In this document: positions 51,985-61,481 of the stretch, one piece after another
Numbering within the stretch: position 1 is the first letter of the stretch
Layout: each line of letters opens with the position of its first letter
Assembly: GCA_963678855.1 (NCBI GenBank)
Contig: OY787448.1
Span: forward strand, 1,302,001 to 1,366,000
Length of the DNA: 64,000 nucleotides
From: F22 sp963678855
Lineage (GTDB): Bacteria; Bacteroidota; Bacteroidia; Bacteroidales; Bacteroidaceae
Direction of reading: 5' to 3'
The notes under the pieces: model-generated
What the model saw: the letters and a program-made list of their open reading frames with translations, nothing else
The model's database searches: none
Told to the model about the DNA's origin: nothing
Program-made: the position numbers and the translations under genes

Positions 51985-52725
51985 ATGATGAAAAAGATTC
52001 TTTTTTCAGTTCTTTTTGGCTTAGGCTTGACACTTAGTGCAGTAGCACAAACAAACGTACAAATACATTACGATTTCGGTCGTACTTTGTACAGCAATGA
52101 CCAAGCATCTCGCCCTCATGTCACAACAACTCTTGAGCACCTTTCTGCCGACAAATGGGGGAGCACTTTCTTTTTCGTAGACGTATGCAGCAACTCAAAT
52201 GGTGTACAAAGTGCGTACACAGAGATTACTCGTGACTTCAAACTTGGTAAGAGCCCTATCACTGCACACGTAGAATACAACAGTGGCCTTATCCACGATA
52301 ATGAAGGCAACTGGGGTAGCGAATATAACAACAACTACCTAGCTGGTTTCAAGTACACACTACACAGTGCTGATTTTTCTCGTGGTATCTCGTTTATACC
52401 AATGTATAAGTATATCCAAAAGAATGACTCTCCAAACAGTTTCCAATTTACAACGGTATGGTGGTACAACTTCTGTGATGGTGCATATACATTCTCTGGC
52501 TTCGCTGATATCTGGCGTGAAGATACTCGTGGTGCTGGCGAAGGTTCAATTTGCAAGTTCATCACTGAACCTCAATTCTGGGTTAACCTAAACAAACTTG
52601 TTGATGGTTTCGAAATGCCTATCAGTATCGGTACTGAGGTTGAAATTAGCAAAGGTTTCGTAAACATGTATCAAGAAGACAAGTTCTACGTGAACCCAAC
52701 TCTAGCAGTTAAGTGGACTTTCTAA
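51985..52725 (+). CDS. DUF5020 family outer-membrane protein (Tsx-like barrel)
   Basis: 246 residues from MMKKILFSVLFGLGLTLSAVAQ, a cleavable signal peptide. The mature part has the family motifs VQIHYDFGRTL, DKWGSTFFFVDVCSNSNGV, and HVEYNSGLIHDNEG. It ends FYVNPTLAVKWTF, a terminal Phe barrel signal. The family resembles the nucleoside-channel Tsx barrel; its substrate is unknown. The frame is open 37 codons further upstream but the promoter lies there. It is monocistronic, divergent from tRNA-Trp, with its own terminator. Confidence 0.9.
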   Translation: MMKKILFSVLFGLGLTLSAVAQTNVQIHYDFGRTLYSNDQASRPHVTTTLEHLSADKWGSTFFFVDVCSNSNGVQSAYTEITRDFKLGKSPITAHVEYNSGLIHDNEGNWGSEYNNNYLAGFKYTLHSADFSRGISFIPMYKYIQKNDSPNSFQFTTVWWYNFCDGAYTFSGFADIWREDTRGAGEGSICKFITEPQFWVNLNKLVDGFEMPISIGTEVEISKGFVNMYQEDKFYVNPTLAVKWTF

Positions 52726-52769
52726 GTAGAACGTTCATATAAAATACAAGCTACTTTACTGTAGTCTTT

Positions 52770-52805
52770 AATAGGGCATGCCTTCGCTGGCATGCCTTAT
52801 TTTTG
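52770..52805 (+). terminator. Terminator of the DUF5020 gene
   Basis: 13-bp stem (aatagggcatgcc against ggcatgccttatt, one wobble, loop ttcgct) running into tttt. Confidence 0.88.
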
Positions 52806-52912
52806 TATCAATCTATTGCCTACACCCTTGATATACATATTAGAAAGAAAATTAGTATATCGCCTATCTCCTCTCTTAAGCTTGCCTTTTCTTTTACTAA
52901 GGCTTGCCAGAG

Positions 52913-52978
52913 TCGATTCGGCGTGCTGTTTCAATCGATTCAACGTGCTGAATCGATTGAAACAGCACGCCGAATCGA
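52913..52978. repeat. Array of three 22-bp units forming a perfect 30-bp inverted repeat (locus 3)
   Basis: Units occupy 52913-52934, 52935-52956 and 52957-52978. Unit 3 is the exact reverse complement of unit 1. Unit 2 is itself a palindrome (tcgattca-acgtgc-tgaatcga). Together they form a perfect 30-bp stem (52913-52942 with 52949-52978) and a 6-base loop. No T-run follows on either strand. It lies in the 416-base gap between convergent DUF5020 and mutB; besides this repeat and two hairpins the gap shows nothing else. Confidence 0.95.
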
Positions 52979-53060
52979 GACGCACCATATACTGCGCGTA
53001 CAATAGCAAAAGACAGCACACACACCGCTAGCCTTACCATCATCAAACCGCTGTATACGC

Positions 53061-53096
53061 AAAGAGGGCGAACCCCTATATAGGTTCACCCTCTTT
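53061..53096 (-). terminator. Probable terminator hairpin of mutB
   Basis: 14-bp stem (aaagagggcgaacc against ggttcaccctcttt, one wobble on the minus RNA) 46 bases after the mutB stop. There is no strong T-run beyond it. Confidence 0.6.
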
Positions 53097-53141
53097 ATTA
53101 TATGTGTCTGCTTCAGACTATATGTGATTACACATTATATA

Positions 53142-55286
53142 TTAGTCTTCTAGCAAGATATCCATGATTGTGCAAGCAGCCTTCGCAACTGGAGAACCAG
53201 GACCGAAGATAGCCGATACACCAGACTGATACAAGAAGTCGTAGTCTTGAGCTGGGATTACACCACCAGCAATCACAACGATATCCTCACGACCTAGCTC
53301 TTTAAGCTCAGCGATGATTTGAGGAATCAATGTCTTGTGACCTGCTGCCAATGAAGATACACCAACAACGTCTACGTCATTTTCTACAGCTTGACGAGCA
53401 GATTCTGCTGGAGTTTGGAACAATGGTCCCATATCCACATCGAATCCACAGTCAGCGTAACCTGTAGCAACAACTTTCGCACCACGGTCGTGACCATCTT
53501 GACCCATCTTAGCGATCATGATACGAGGCTGACGACCTACCTTCTTAGCGTACTCTGCAGTCAACTCACATGCGTGAGCGAAGTCAGAGTCACCCTTACT
53601 TTCTGATGAATACACGCCTTCAATTGTTCTAATTACTGCCTTATAACGACCTACGATTGTTTCGCAAGCGTCAGAAATTTCACCTAGTGTAGCACGAAGA
53701 CCTGCAGCCTTAACAGCTAGGTCAAGAAGGTTACCTTCCTTAGTTTCTACACACTTAGTGATTGCTGCAAGAGCATCAGCTACCTTAGCTTCATCACGCT
53801 TCTCTTTCAATACATCAAGAGATTGGATTTGCTCCTTACGTACAGCAGTGTTATCAATATCAAGGATATCGATAGGATCTTCTTTCTCTAGACGATACTT
53901 GTTGACACCAACAATTGTTTGAGAACCAGAGTCAATACGAGCTTGAGTACGAGCTGCTGCTTCCTCAATACGCATCTTAGGTACACCAGTTTCAATCGCC
54001 TTAGCCATACCACCAAGTTTCTCAACCTCTTGTAGACGTTCCCAAGCCTTCTTAGCTAGTTCGTCTGTCAAAGATTCTACGTAGTAAGAACCAGCCCATG
54101 GGTCGATTCCCTTACAGATTTGAGTTTCTTGTTGGATATAGATTTGAGTATTACGTGCAATACGTGCAGAGAAGTCAGTAGGAAGTGCAATCGCCTCATC
54201 CAATGCATTGGTGTGCAATGATTGAGTGTGACCAAGTGCAGCTGCCATCGCTTCGATACAAGTACGGCCTACGTTGTTGAATGGATCTTGCTCTGTCAAA
54301 GACCAACCTGAAGTCTGAGAGTGCGTACGAAGCGCCATAGACTTAGGGTTCTTAGGGTTGAATTCCTTCACGATCTTCGCCCATAGCATACGTGCTGCAC
54401 GCATCTTAGCGATTTCCATGAAGTGGTTTGTACCAATCGCCCAGAAGAACGATAGACGTGGAGCAAACGCATCGATATCAATACCCGCTGCCACACCAGC
54501 ACGAAGGTACTCAAGACCATCGGCAAGTGTATAAGCCAACTCGATATCTGCTGTTGCACCTGCTTCTTGCATGTGGTAACCAGAGATAGAGATAGAGTTG
54601 AACTTAGGCATCTTTTGAGATGTGTACTCAAAGATATCTGAGATAATCTGCATAGAGAATGCAGGTGGGTAGATATATGTGTTACGTACCATGAATTCCT
54701 TAAGGATATCATTCTGGATAGTACCAGCCATTTCCTCAAGTTTAGCACCTTGTTCAAGACCTGCGTTGATGTAGAAGGCCATTACTGGAAGTACGGCACC
54801 ATTCATTGTCATCGATACAGACATCTTGTTCAATGGAATACCATCGAAAAGTACCTTCATGTTGTCCAAAGAACAGATAGATACACCCGCTTTACCAACA
54901 TCACCAACTACACGGTCGTGATCTGGGTCATAACCACGGTGCGTAGCCAAGTCAAAGGCAACTGAAAGACCCTTTTGACCTGCCGCAAGGTTACGACGGT
55001 AGAATGCATTTGATTCTTCTGCAGTAGAGAAACCAGCATACTGACGGATAGTCCATGGACGGAATGCATACATCATTGAGTATGGTCCACGAAGGAAAGG
55101 AGGAAGACCGGCAGCATAACCTAGATGCTCCATACCTTCAAGGTCTTCTTCTGTATATACAGGCTTTACTTGGATCTGCTCTGGAGTAGTCCAGTCGGCT
55201 TTGATGCCGTTAGCCTCCTGCCATTCAGCGCCATTGGCTGGCTGTAGGGCAGCAAAAATATCTATGTCGTTAAAATTCTTTCTCAT
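53142..55286 (-). CDS. mutB: Methylmalonyl-CoA mutase large (catalytic) subunit
   Basis: 714 residues. The N-terminal TIM barrel binds methylmalonyl/succinyl-CoA (RGPYSMMYAFRPWTIRQYAGF, in part, and TMNGAVLPVMAFYI). The C-terminal B12 domain has DGHDRG at residues 597-602, with His599 as the cobalt ligand, then GPLFQTPAES and GVSSLAAGHKTL. With the small subunit it interconverts succinyl-CoA and methylmalonyl-CoA, the step that yields propionate in Bacteroidales. It begins 2 bases after mutA ends, so the subunits are co-translated. Confidence 0.98.
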   Translation of the reverse strand: MRKNFNDIDIFAALQPANGAEWQEANGIKADWTTPEQIQVKPVYTEEDLEGMEHLGYAAGLPPFLRGPYSMMYAFRPWTIRQYAGFSTAEESNAFYRRNLAAGQKGLSVAFDLATHRGYDPDHDRVVGDVGKAGVSICSLDNMKVLFDGIPLNKMSVSMTMNGAVLPVMAFYINAGLEQGAKLEEMAGTIQNDILKEFMVRNTYIYPPAFSMQIISDIFEYTSQKMPKFNSISISGYHMQEAGATADIELAYTLADGLEYLRAGVAAGIDIDAFAPRLSFFWAIGTNHFMEIAKMRAARMLWAKIVKEFNPKNPKSMALRTHSQTSGWSLTEQDPFNNVGRTCIEAMAAALGHTQSLHTNALDEAIALPTDFSARIARNTQIYIQQETQICKGIDPWAGSYYVESLTDELAKKAWERLQEVEKLGGMAKAIETGVPKMRIEEAAARTQARIDSGSQTIVGVNKYRLEKEDPIDILDIDNTAVRKEQIQSLDVLKEKRDEAKVADALAAITKCVETKEGNLLDLAVKAAGLRATLGEISDACETIVGRYKAVIRTIEGVYSSESKGDSDFAHACELTAEYAKKVGRQPRIMIAKMGQDGHDRGAKVVATGYADCGFDVDMGPLFQTPAESARQAVENDVDVVGVSSLAAGHKTLIPQIIAELKELGREDIVVIAGGVIPAQDYDFLYQSGVSAIFGPGSPVAKAACTIMDILLED

Positions 55287-55288
55287 CT

Positions 55289-57151
55289 TTACTTCAATAG
55301 TTTAGCGTTGTAAGCCTGTAGTGTCTCTAGTTGATTGACACGTACGTGGATAAAGTTCTCGATTCCAGCCGCACGTAGATCGTCTGCGCACTTAGGGTTA
55401 CCAGCAACGATAAACATTGCATCGTCACCTACTGCCTTAGCTGCAGGAATTGCGTATTCTGCATATTCGTCATCTGAAGAACAGATAACTACGATATCTG
55501 CACCTGCTTCTTTAGCTGCTGCAGCACCAAGCTCAACAGTTTCAAAACCTAGGTTGTCAACTACTTCATAACCAGCACAAGCCAAGAAGTTACATGCAAA
55601 TTGTGCACGTGCTTGACGCATAGCTAGGTTACCGATAGTCAACATGAACGCCTTAGGACGCTTGCCCGACATTTCTGTTTCTAGACGTAGCTTTTCATAC
55701 TCGCTAGAAGCACGACTAAAGTCTAGAGTTTCGCAGTCACGACCGCAAGTACGCTCTTCACCCTTGTTGCAAGCGTAAAGATCCATATCGTTAGGACGCT
55801 TGTCTTCTGCCATTTCAGTAAAGTTAGGGAACTCGTTAGTACCCAACAATTGCTCACGACGTTGACCTACTAGAGTGTGACGACGTTCGTTGCTAGCGTT
55901 GATGCGCTTTTGAATTTCACCTGCCTTGATTGATGCATATAGACCGCCTTCGTTTTCAATTTCCAAGAAAGCTTTCCAAGCTTCTTTAGCGATAGCGTCT
56001 GTAAGATATTCGATATAATAAGAACCAGCTGATGGGTCAACCACCTTGTCGAAGTGAGATTCTTCCTTAAGAAGCAATTGCTGGTTACGAGCGATACGCT
56101 CTGAGAAATCGTCTGATGCTTGGTACACCTTATCGTAAGGTAGTACTGTCAATGAATCAACACCTGCAAGAGAAGCAGACATCGCTTCTGTTTGAGTACG
56201 TAGCATATTTACGTTAGCATCAAACATTGTCATATTGTAAGTAGAAGTTTCTGCGTGCACGCGAGCCTTTGCAGCTTCTTTGTTGTCTGTATATTGAGCA
56301 ACGATAGTAGCCCACAACATACGAGCAGCACGGAACTTAGCGATTTCCATGAAGTAGTTTGAACCAACACCAAAGTTGAACTTAATACGGCTTGCAACCT
56401 CTGCTGCATCCATACCAGCTTCTGTCAATGTTTGCATCCACTCGTTACCCCAAGCTAGAGATGTACCTAGTTCTTGTGCGATGAATGAACCTGCGTTGTT
56501 CAACAATAGACCGTTTACAGTAAATACACGGAACTTCTTAAGTGGAGCAAGTGTATCGATAAGAGCCTTAGAAGTTGCAGCTACGCTACCTTTTTCTTTA
56601 GCGTTAGCAAGCATACGTCCGAAGAAATCATAATTGATAGATCCTTCTAGTGCTGCCAAATCATAACCCTTTTCAGTGAAGTAAGCAACAAGCAAGCCTG
56701 CTAGAGCAGCTACATGCCCTTGGCATACAGTGAAGTTAAGCTCTACACAATCTGCTGCGATACCGTCAAGCAAAGCTGCGATAAATTCAGCATTTACTTC
56801 TTTAGATGGCACTCGGAATGAGATAGAGTCAACACCCTTCATCATAATATCCTTAGCCTTAGCGTTCATAGCCTTAGCTGAATCGCCTGTAATGTCTTGG
56901 CGTACAAACCAAACATTATCTTTCTTAGTACCACGCAGGTATGGGAATTCACCTGGTAGTGCATCTGTTGTCTTCAGCCCCTCAAGGTCTTCCTTGCGGT
57001 ATAATGGCTGCACTTTAAACCCTTCGTTTGTTTTCCAAACAAGTCTCTTCTCGTAATCGGCACCCTTTAGGTCAACCTGAATCTTGTCCTTCCACTCCTG
57101 GGTAGAGGTAGGAGCAAAGTCAGAAAAGAGCTTTTCTTTACTTTCTGCCAT
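55289..57151 (-). CDS. mutA: Methylmalonyl-CoA mutase small subunit
   Basis: 620 residues, homologous to the large subunit but with a non-catalytic barrel (YLRGTKKDNVWFVRQDITGD) and a B12-like domain without the DxHxxG ligand: the corresponding region reads MLTIGNLAMRQARAQFACNFLACAGY (cited by its start). It is required for the heterodimer but does not carry the catalytic cobalamin. It is first in the mutAB operon, with a -7 box 111 bases upstream. Confidence 0.97.
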   Translation of the reverse strand: MAESKEKLFSDFAPTSTQEWKDKIQVDLKGADYEKRLVWKTNEGFKVQPLYRKEDLEGLKTTDALPGEFPYLRGTKKDNVWFVRQDITGDSAKAMNAKAKDIMMKGVDSISFRVPSKEVNAEFIAALLDGIAADCVELNFTVCQGHVAALAGLLVAYFTEKGYDLAALEGSINYDFFGRMLANAKEKGSVAATSKALIDTLAPLKKFRVFTVNGLLLNNAGSFIAQELGTSLAWGNEWMQTLTEAGMDAAEVASRIKFNFGVGSNYFMEIAKFRAARMLWATIVAQYTDNKEAAKARVHAETSTYNMTMFDANVNMLRTQTEAMSASLAGVDSLTVLPYDKVYQASDDFSERIARNQQLLLKEESHFDKVVDPSAGSYYIEYLTDAIAKEAWKAFLEIENEGGLYASIKAGEIQKRINASNERRHTLVGQRREQLLGTNEFPNFTEMAEDKRPNDMDLYACNKGEERTCGRDCETLDFSRASSEYEKLRLETEMSGKRPKAFMLTIGNLAMRQARAQFACNFLACAGYEVVDNLGFETVELGAAAAKEAGADIVVICSSDDEYAEYAIPAAKAVGDDAMFIVAGNPKCADDLRAAGIENFIHVRVNQLETLQAYNAKLLK

Positions 57152-57262
57152 AGTTGTTTATGTATAATAAAAACGTGATTATAGTCTTGATGATTAGACG
57201 ATTTTGACTGATAGTTAAGGATAAAACACAACAATCTTCACCCCCAAAATCGATAATCTGTG

Positions 57263-57270
57263 CAAATATA
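57263..57270 (-). promoter_or_regulatory. Promoter -7 element of mutAB
   Basis: TATATTTG on the minus strand, giving a leader of about 105 nt. A TTTG lies 23 bases further upstream, longer than the usual spacing. No cobalamin riboswitch fold is visible in so short a leader. Confidence 0.6.
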
Positions 57271-57327
57271 CGACTTTCGATTTACGTGGTGAACAAATTA
57301 CAAAAAAATCGAGCTAAAAAGGTATAA

Positions 57328-57954
57328 TTAGCGCAATCTTAATTCAATATACTCTTTTAAGAGGGCTACAACGGCTTCATCGGGCATTTTTCCAGAGTCT
57401 AGACATAAGTCATAGCTCTGAGCAACGCCCCATTCTTTGTTTGAGAAAAAGTTGTAATAAGCACTGCGGCTTTTATCTGCCTTATGGATTAAATGTCGAG
57501 CTTGATCATCATCAATATGATTGCGAGTTACCAAACGATGTATACGCTCTTCCTCAGAAGCATGTATAAAGATAGAGATTAGCTTGGGATGATCTCGCAA
57601 GATATAATCTGCACACCGTCCCATAAACAAAGCCGACTCACGACCAGCTATTTCACGTATAACATCACTTTGCTGCTTAAACAACTTATCATGACACAAA
57701 CAATTATTAGACAAACTCAAACCTTCTCCTGCAAACGGTAGATTGATACCAAAGAAACCGCCAATAAAATGGCTAGAAGGCTGTTCGTCAGCATTTTCAA
57801 AAAACTCTTGACTCAGTCCTGTTTCTTTACTAGCCATCTCTAGCAACTCTTTCGCATAAAAAGAGATGCCGAGGCTATCGGCCAAAGCCTGACCTATGCT
57901 GTAGCCACCACTACCCAATTGGCGACCTATCGTGATTACATATTGATTTTTCAT
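57328..57954 (-). CDS. Cytidylate kinase-like family protein
   Basis: 208 residues. The N-terminal P-loop variant ITIGRQLGSGGYSIGQALAD is that of the cytidylate-kinase-like family, followed by LGISFYAKELLEMASKETGL and FMGRCADYILRD. The lid-type region RIHRLVTRNHIDDDQARHLI holds the Arg residues that contact phosphates. True Cmk is usually encoded elsewhere; this family is widespread in anaerobes and its substrate is not established. It diverges from menA. Confidence 0.88.
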   Translation of the reverse strand: MKNQYVITIGRQLGSGGYSIGQALADSLGISFYAKELLEMASKETGLSQEFFENADEQPSSHFIGGFFGINLPFAGEGLSLSNNCLCHDKLFKQQSDVIREIAGRESALFMGRCADYILRDHPKLISIFIHASEEERIHRLVTRNHIDDDQARHLIHKADKSRSAYYNFFSNKEWGVAQSYDLCLDSGKMPDEAVVALLKEYIELRLR

Positions 57955-57986
57955 GGTGTATGATTTTATTGTTAGCTCTTATCTAT

Positions 57987-57994
57987 TATCTTTG
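57987..57994 (+). promoter_or_regulatory. Promoter -7 element of menA
   Basis: TATCTTTG, 86 bases before the menA ATG at 58080. It faces the divergent promoter, the two boxes being only 5 bases apart. Confidence 0.45.
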
Positions 57995-57999
57995 TAGCT

Positions 58000-58030
58000 C
58001 AAAGTTACTAATATTTAGAAGTTTTCCAAA
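58000..58030 (-). promoter_or_regulatory. Promoter of the cytidylate-kinase-like gene
   Basis: Minus strand TTTG (58030-58027), 19 bases, TAACTTTG (58007-58000), 46 bases before the start. Confidence 0.7.
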
Positions 58031-58079
58031 TATTTGCTTAGACATTACGCATTGCATCAATGCATTTTGAACAATTACA

Positions 58080-58991
58080 GTGATGATTGAAAATATTCGT
58101 CCGAATAGCCTGAAAGCATGGCTATTGGCAACCAGGCCAAAAACTTTACCAGGAGCATTAGCTCCAGTTATAGTAGCGACTGCACTGGCTTTTCACCATA
58201 AAAGCCTAGTGTGGCCTGTAGCTATACTCTGCGGCACCTTTGCTATTCTCATGCAAATTGTGGCCAACTTCATTAATGATTACACCGACTTTAAAAAAGG
58301 TAGTGACCGAGAAGATAGACTCGGTCCAGAACGTGCTTGCGCACAAGGGTGGATAAGTCCGCCTGCTATGTTAATGGCAAGTTACTTTACCAGTTTTTTG
58401 GCTTGCGCTACTGGTTTAGGCTTACTCTATTATGGTGGTTGGCCGCTAATAGTGATAGGTGTTACGTGTGTCCTTTTTGCTTTCTTGTACAGCACAGGCC
58501 CCTACCCATTAAGCTACTATGGCTGGGGAGACGTACTGGTTGTAATCTTCTTTGGACTAGTCCCAATATGTACCACTTATTATATAATGTGTAAGGAGGT
58601 ATCTTATTACAGCATATTATTAGGGCTAACTATCGGGATTGCTACAGATGCAATTCTTATGGTCAACAACTATAGAGATATCCATCAAGATCAGCTGAGT
58701 AAAAAGCGAACGGTTGTTGTACGATTTGGGGCACGATTCGGTGAACTTGCTTACGCTGGTATCGGATTAACCACCGTCGTCTTATCAGGCATATATCTAT
58801 GTTTAGATTTGCACCCGTGGTACATTTTAGCATTGATACCCTATGCGCTGTTTTTCACAAATAATTTTAGACAACTCAAACACGTAGGGCCAAGTAAATT
58901 GCTTAATGTCATACTCGGAAAAACTGCATTTAGTGTCTTACTACTAAGTATAACCCTTGCAATTTGCACAATTATTTTCAACATAACATAA
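58080..58991 (+). CDS. menA: 1,4-dihydroxy-2-naphthoate polyprenyltransferase
   Basis: 303-residue UbiA-family membrane enzyme with about nine helices that joins a polyprenyl chain to DHNA in menaquinone synthesis. The first Asp-rich motif is NFINDYTDFKKGSDREDRLG and the second VNNYRDIHQDQLSKKRT. The opening KAWLLATRPKTLPGALAPV is typical of MenA. Either of the two first Met codons may start the protein. Menaquinone feeds fumarate reduction, which fits with the methylmalonyl-CoA mutase genes nearby. Confidence 0.95.
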   Translation: MMIENIRPNSLKAWLLATRPKTLPGALAPVIVATALAFHHKSLVWPVAILCGTFAILMQIVANFINDYTDFKKGSDREDRLGPERACAQGWISPPAMLMASYFTSFLACATGLGLLYYGGWPLIVIGVTCVLFAFLYSTGPYPLSYYGWGDVLVVIFFGLVPICTTYYIMCKEVSYYSILLGLTIGIATDAILMVNNYRDIHQDQLSKKRTVVVRFGARFGELAYAGIGLTTVVLSGIYLCLDLHPWYILALIPYALFFTNNFRQLKHVGPSKLLNVILGKTAFSVLLLSITLAICTIIFNIT

Positions 58992-59051
58992 TATCGTTAA
59001 CAATTCATGCTGTTCTGCAAGAATGAAACATTTTTGTAACATGATTAATTC

Positions 59052-59081
59052 TTGGTAAACCAGATTTTTTTCGTTACTTTG
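59052..59081 (+). promoter_or_regulatory. Promoter of the phosphate transporter gene
   Basis: TTG (59052-59054), 19 bases, TTACTTTG (59074-59081), one mismatch to the -7 consensus, 30 bases before the ATG. Confidence 0.65.
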
Positions 59082-59111
59082 CCGAACAACAAAATAAGCA
59101 AATAAATTTGT

Positions 59112-61418
59112 ATGGAGACATTCTATTTAGGTGTAGTCATTTTCCTTTTTGGCTTGGCCATTTTCGACCTTGTCGTAGGGGTTAGTAATGACGCAGTAAA
59201 CTTTTTGAACTCAGCAGTTGGTGCTAAGGTAGCAAAATTCAAATTGATCTTGATTATTGCTGCAATTGGTGTATTGATTGGTGCTGGAACGTCGAATGGT
59301 ATGATGGAAATTGCCCGACACGGGGTTTTTGTTCCTGAACATTACCATTTCAATGAAATTATGACAATTCTGGTAGCCGTCATGCTTACCGATGTGGTTC
59401 TACTGGATTTGTTTAACACAATGGGGTTACCAACCTCAACAACCGTATCGATGGTATTCGAGCTTCTCGGTGGTACCTGTGCCCTTGCAGTATACAAAGC
59501 ATCAAACACTGGTATTGAGCTAGGCACGCTGATCAACACTGACAAAGCCTTAACTATGATTATCGGTATCTTCTTATCGGTAGCTGTGGCATTTTTCTTT
59601 GGTGCCGTTGTGCAATGGCTTGCGCGTGTTATCTTCAGCTTTAGCTACAAGAAAAACCTGAAGTATACAATTGGTCTTTTTGGTGGTTTTGCAACTGCAA
59701 TCATCATCTACTTCGTAGTATTCAAAGGCTTTAAGAAGAGCTCATTCATGACTGCTGATGTCCGTGAACTACTTATTGCAAACACTTGGCAGATACTACT
59801 CATGTGCTTTATCGGTGCAACTATACTGATGCAAATGCTTCACTGGCTTAAGGTCAACGTATTCAAAATCATTGTCTTAATGGGTACATTCTCATTGGCA
59901 TTGGCATTTGCAGGTAATGACTTGGTAAACTTTATCGGTGTGCCTCTAGCAGGATATTCATCATATAAGGACGCTGTAAAGCACGATGTATTCAGCCAAA
60001 AGGATGGATACAAGACTTATAAAATGACCACATTGGCTAAAGGAAGCAACGAAGATGCTCAACGCATTGCTGCTGAAGGAGGTTTTGGCGAACCTGGAAA
60101 AGATTCACAAGTACCAATTTATTACCTTCTGACGGCAGGTGTTATTATGGTTATCGCATTGGCGACTTCCAAGAAAGCACACAATGTAATCAAAACGTCT
60201 GTTGATTTATCTCGACAAGATGAAGGAGACGAGAGTTTCGGTAGTACACCTATGGCTAGAACCTTAGTTCGTATCAGTATGAATGTGGCCAGAGGAGTGA
60301 ACTATATAGTACCAGAACCAGCACGCAAATGGATAGATAGCCGATTCCGTAAAGACGAAGCTATCCTTGAAGATGGTGCAGCATTTGACTTGGTACGTGC
60401 CTCTGTAAACCTTATTCTTGCAGGTATCCTTATTATAATCGGCACAAGCATGAAGTTACCTTTATCTACTACATATGTAACATTTATGGTAGCAATGGGT
60501 ACATCATTGTCTGATAAAGCTTGGGGTCGTGAATCTGCAGTATTCCGTATCACAGGTGTATTGAGTGTAGTCGGTGGTTGGTTTATCACTGCTGGTGCAG
60601 CATTTACTATCTGTTTTATCGTAGCAGGTACTATTAATCTACTTGGCCCTTGGGCTCTTGCTGCATTTATTGGTATTGCTATTTTTAGTTTGATACGCAG
60701 CCAACTTGTTTACAAGAAGCGTAAAGCAGTAGATGAGAGCGAAGTATTGCTTAAGCAAATGAAAGAGTGCACGAATGAAGAAGAACAAATTCAACTTCTA
60801 CGCAAGTATACTCGTGTAGAGCTTGCTAAGCGCATCGAAAACACAGCTGTTAACTACAACAATACAATCGATGGTTTTGCGAAAGAACGTATTCGTCCGC
60901 TTCGTCGTGCATTTGGTTCTATTCGACTAGAAAAGAAATTGCTTAACCAAATGAAGCATATGGGGACATCTGCGGTGAGTCGACTAGGCAACGACCTAAT
61001 CCTTCAAAAAGGACTATATTATTACCAAAGCAACGACTTTGCATCTGAATTGATCTATAGCATGATTCGCCTAGCTGAACCATGTGTTGAGCATATTGAT
61101 AACAACTTCAGCCCTCTATCTCCAGAACAGCTAAGTGAATATCAAGCAGTAGCACAGCGTATCTACAAATTTATGATTGAAGCAAGCAAGGTAATTGCTA
61201 CCAATGAATATGACGATGTAGAAAAATTAATTGACGAAAGCAACCAGCTAAATGCTGAGCTAACTTACATCAAGCGTGAACAACTTCGTCGAATTCAATC
61301 AACTAAGGAAAGCCTTAAGTTGAATATGGTATACTTGAACATGATTCAAGAAACAAACAACTTGGTAACATATTCAACTCACCTGCTTAAGGTAAGCCCT
61401 AAGTTCCAACTGGACTAA
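59112..61418 (+). CDS. PiT-family inorganic phosphate transporter with cytoplasmic C-terminal domain
   Basis: 768 residues. The two PiT signatures are GVSNDAVNFLNSAVGAKVA near the N-terminus and AFAGNDLVNFIGVPLAGYSS in the middle, with about ten membrane helices to residue 545. The last 220 residues are soluble and helical (MKECTNEEEQIQLLRKYTRV, then TNNLVTYSTHLLKVSPKFQL) and resemble a PhoU-like helical bundle that could control the channel. The middle insertion between helices (about 285-345) is charged. Pi import is driven by H+ or Na+. Monocistronic. Confidence 0.95.
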   Translation: METFYLGVVIFLFGLAIFDLVVGVSNDAVNFLNSAVGAKVAKFKLILIIAAIGVLIGAGTSNGMMEIARHGVFVPEHYHFNEIMTILVAVMLTDVVLLDLFNTMGLPTSTTVSMVFELLGGTCALAVYKASNTGIELGTLINTDKALTMIIGIFLSVAVAFFFGAVVQWLARVIFSFSYKKNLKYTIGLFGGFATAIIIYFVVFKGFKKSSFMTADVRELLIANTWQILLMCFIGATILMQMLHWLKVNVFKIIVLMGTFSLALAFAGNDLVNFIGVPLAGYSSYKDAVKHDVFSQKDGYKTYKMTTLAKGSNEDAQRIAAEGGFGEPGKDSQVPIYYLLTAGVIMVIALATSKKAHNVIKTSVDLSRQDEGDESFGSTPMARTLVRISMNVARGVNYIVPEPARKWIDSRFRKDEAILEDGAAFDLVRASVNLILAGILIIIGTSMKLPLSTTYVTFMVAMGTSLSDKAWGRESAVFRITGVLSVVGGWFITAGAAFTICFIVAGTINLLGPWALAAFIGIAIFSLIRSQLVYKKRKAVDESEVLLKQMKECTNEEEQIQLLRKYTRVELAKRIENTAVNYNNTIDGFAKERIRPLRRAFGSIRLEKKLLNQMKHMGTSAVSRLGNDLILQKGLYYYQSNDFASELIYSMIRLAEPCVEHIDNNFSPLSPEQLSEYQAVAQRIYKFMIEASKVIATNEYDDVEKLIDESNQLNAELTYIKREQLRRIQSTKESLKLNMVYLNMIQETNNLVTYSTHLLKVSPKFQLD

Positions 61419-61437
61419 TCGAATAGATCCAATACAT

Positions 61438-61481
61438 TATATATTAGGCTGTGTCAAATTATTGACACAGCCTAATATATG
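61438..61481 (+). terminator. Strong hairpin after the phosphate transporter gene
   Basis: Perfect 17-bp stem (atattaggctgtgtcaa against ttgacacagcctaatat, loop atta, extendable to 19-20 bp). No T-run follows, so it may be a stabilising rather than terminating hairpin. Confidence 0.55.

Noticed and set aside
52913..52978. Insertion-sequence end or ordinary terminator
   Set aside because: No transposase, no target duplication and no T-run; a normal terminator for DUF5020 already lies at 52770-52805.
57152..57262. Cobalamin riboswitch ahead of mutA
   Set aside because: The leader is about 105 nt and shows no B12-box-like conserved core or the long stems such a switch needs.
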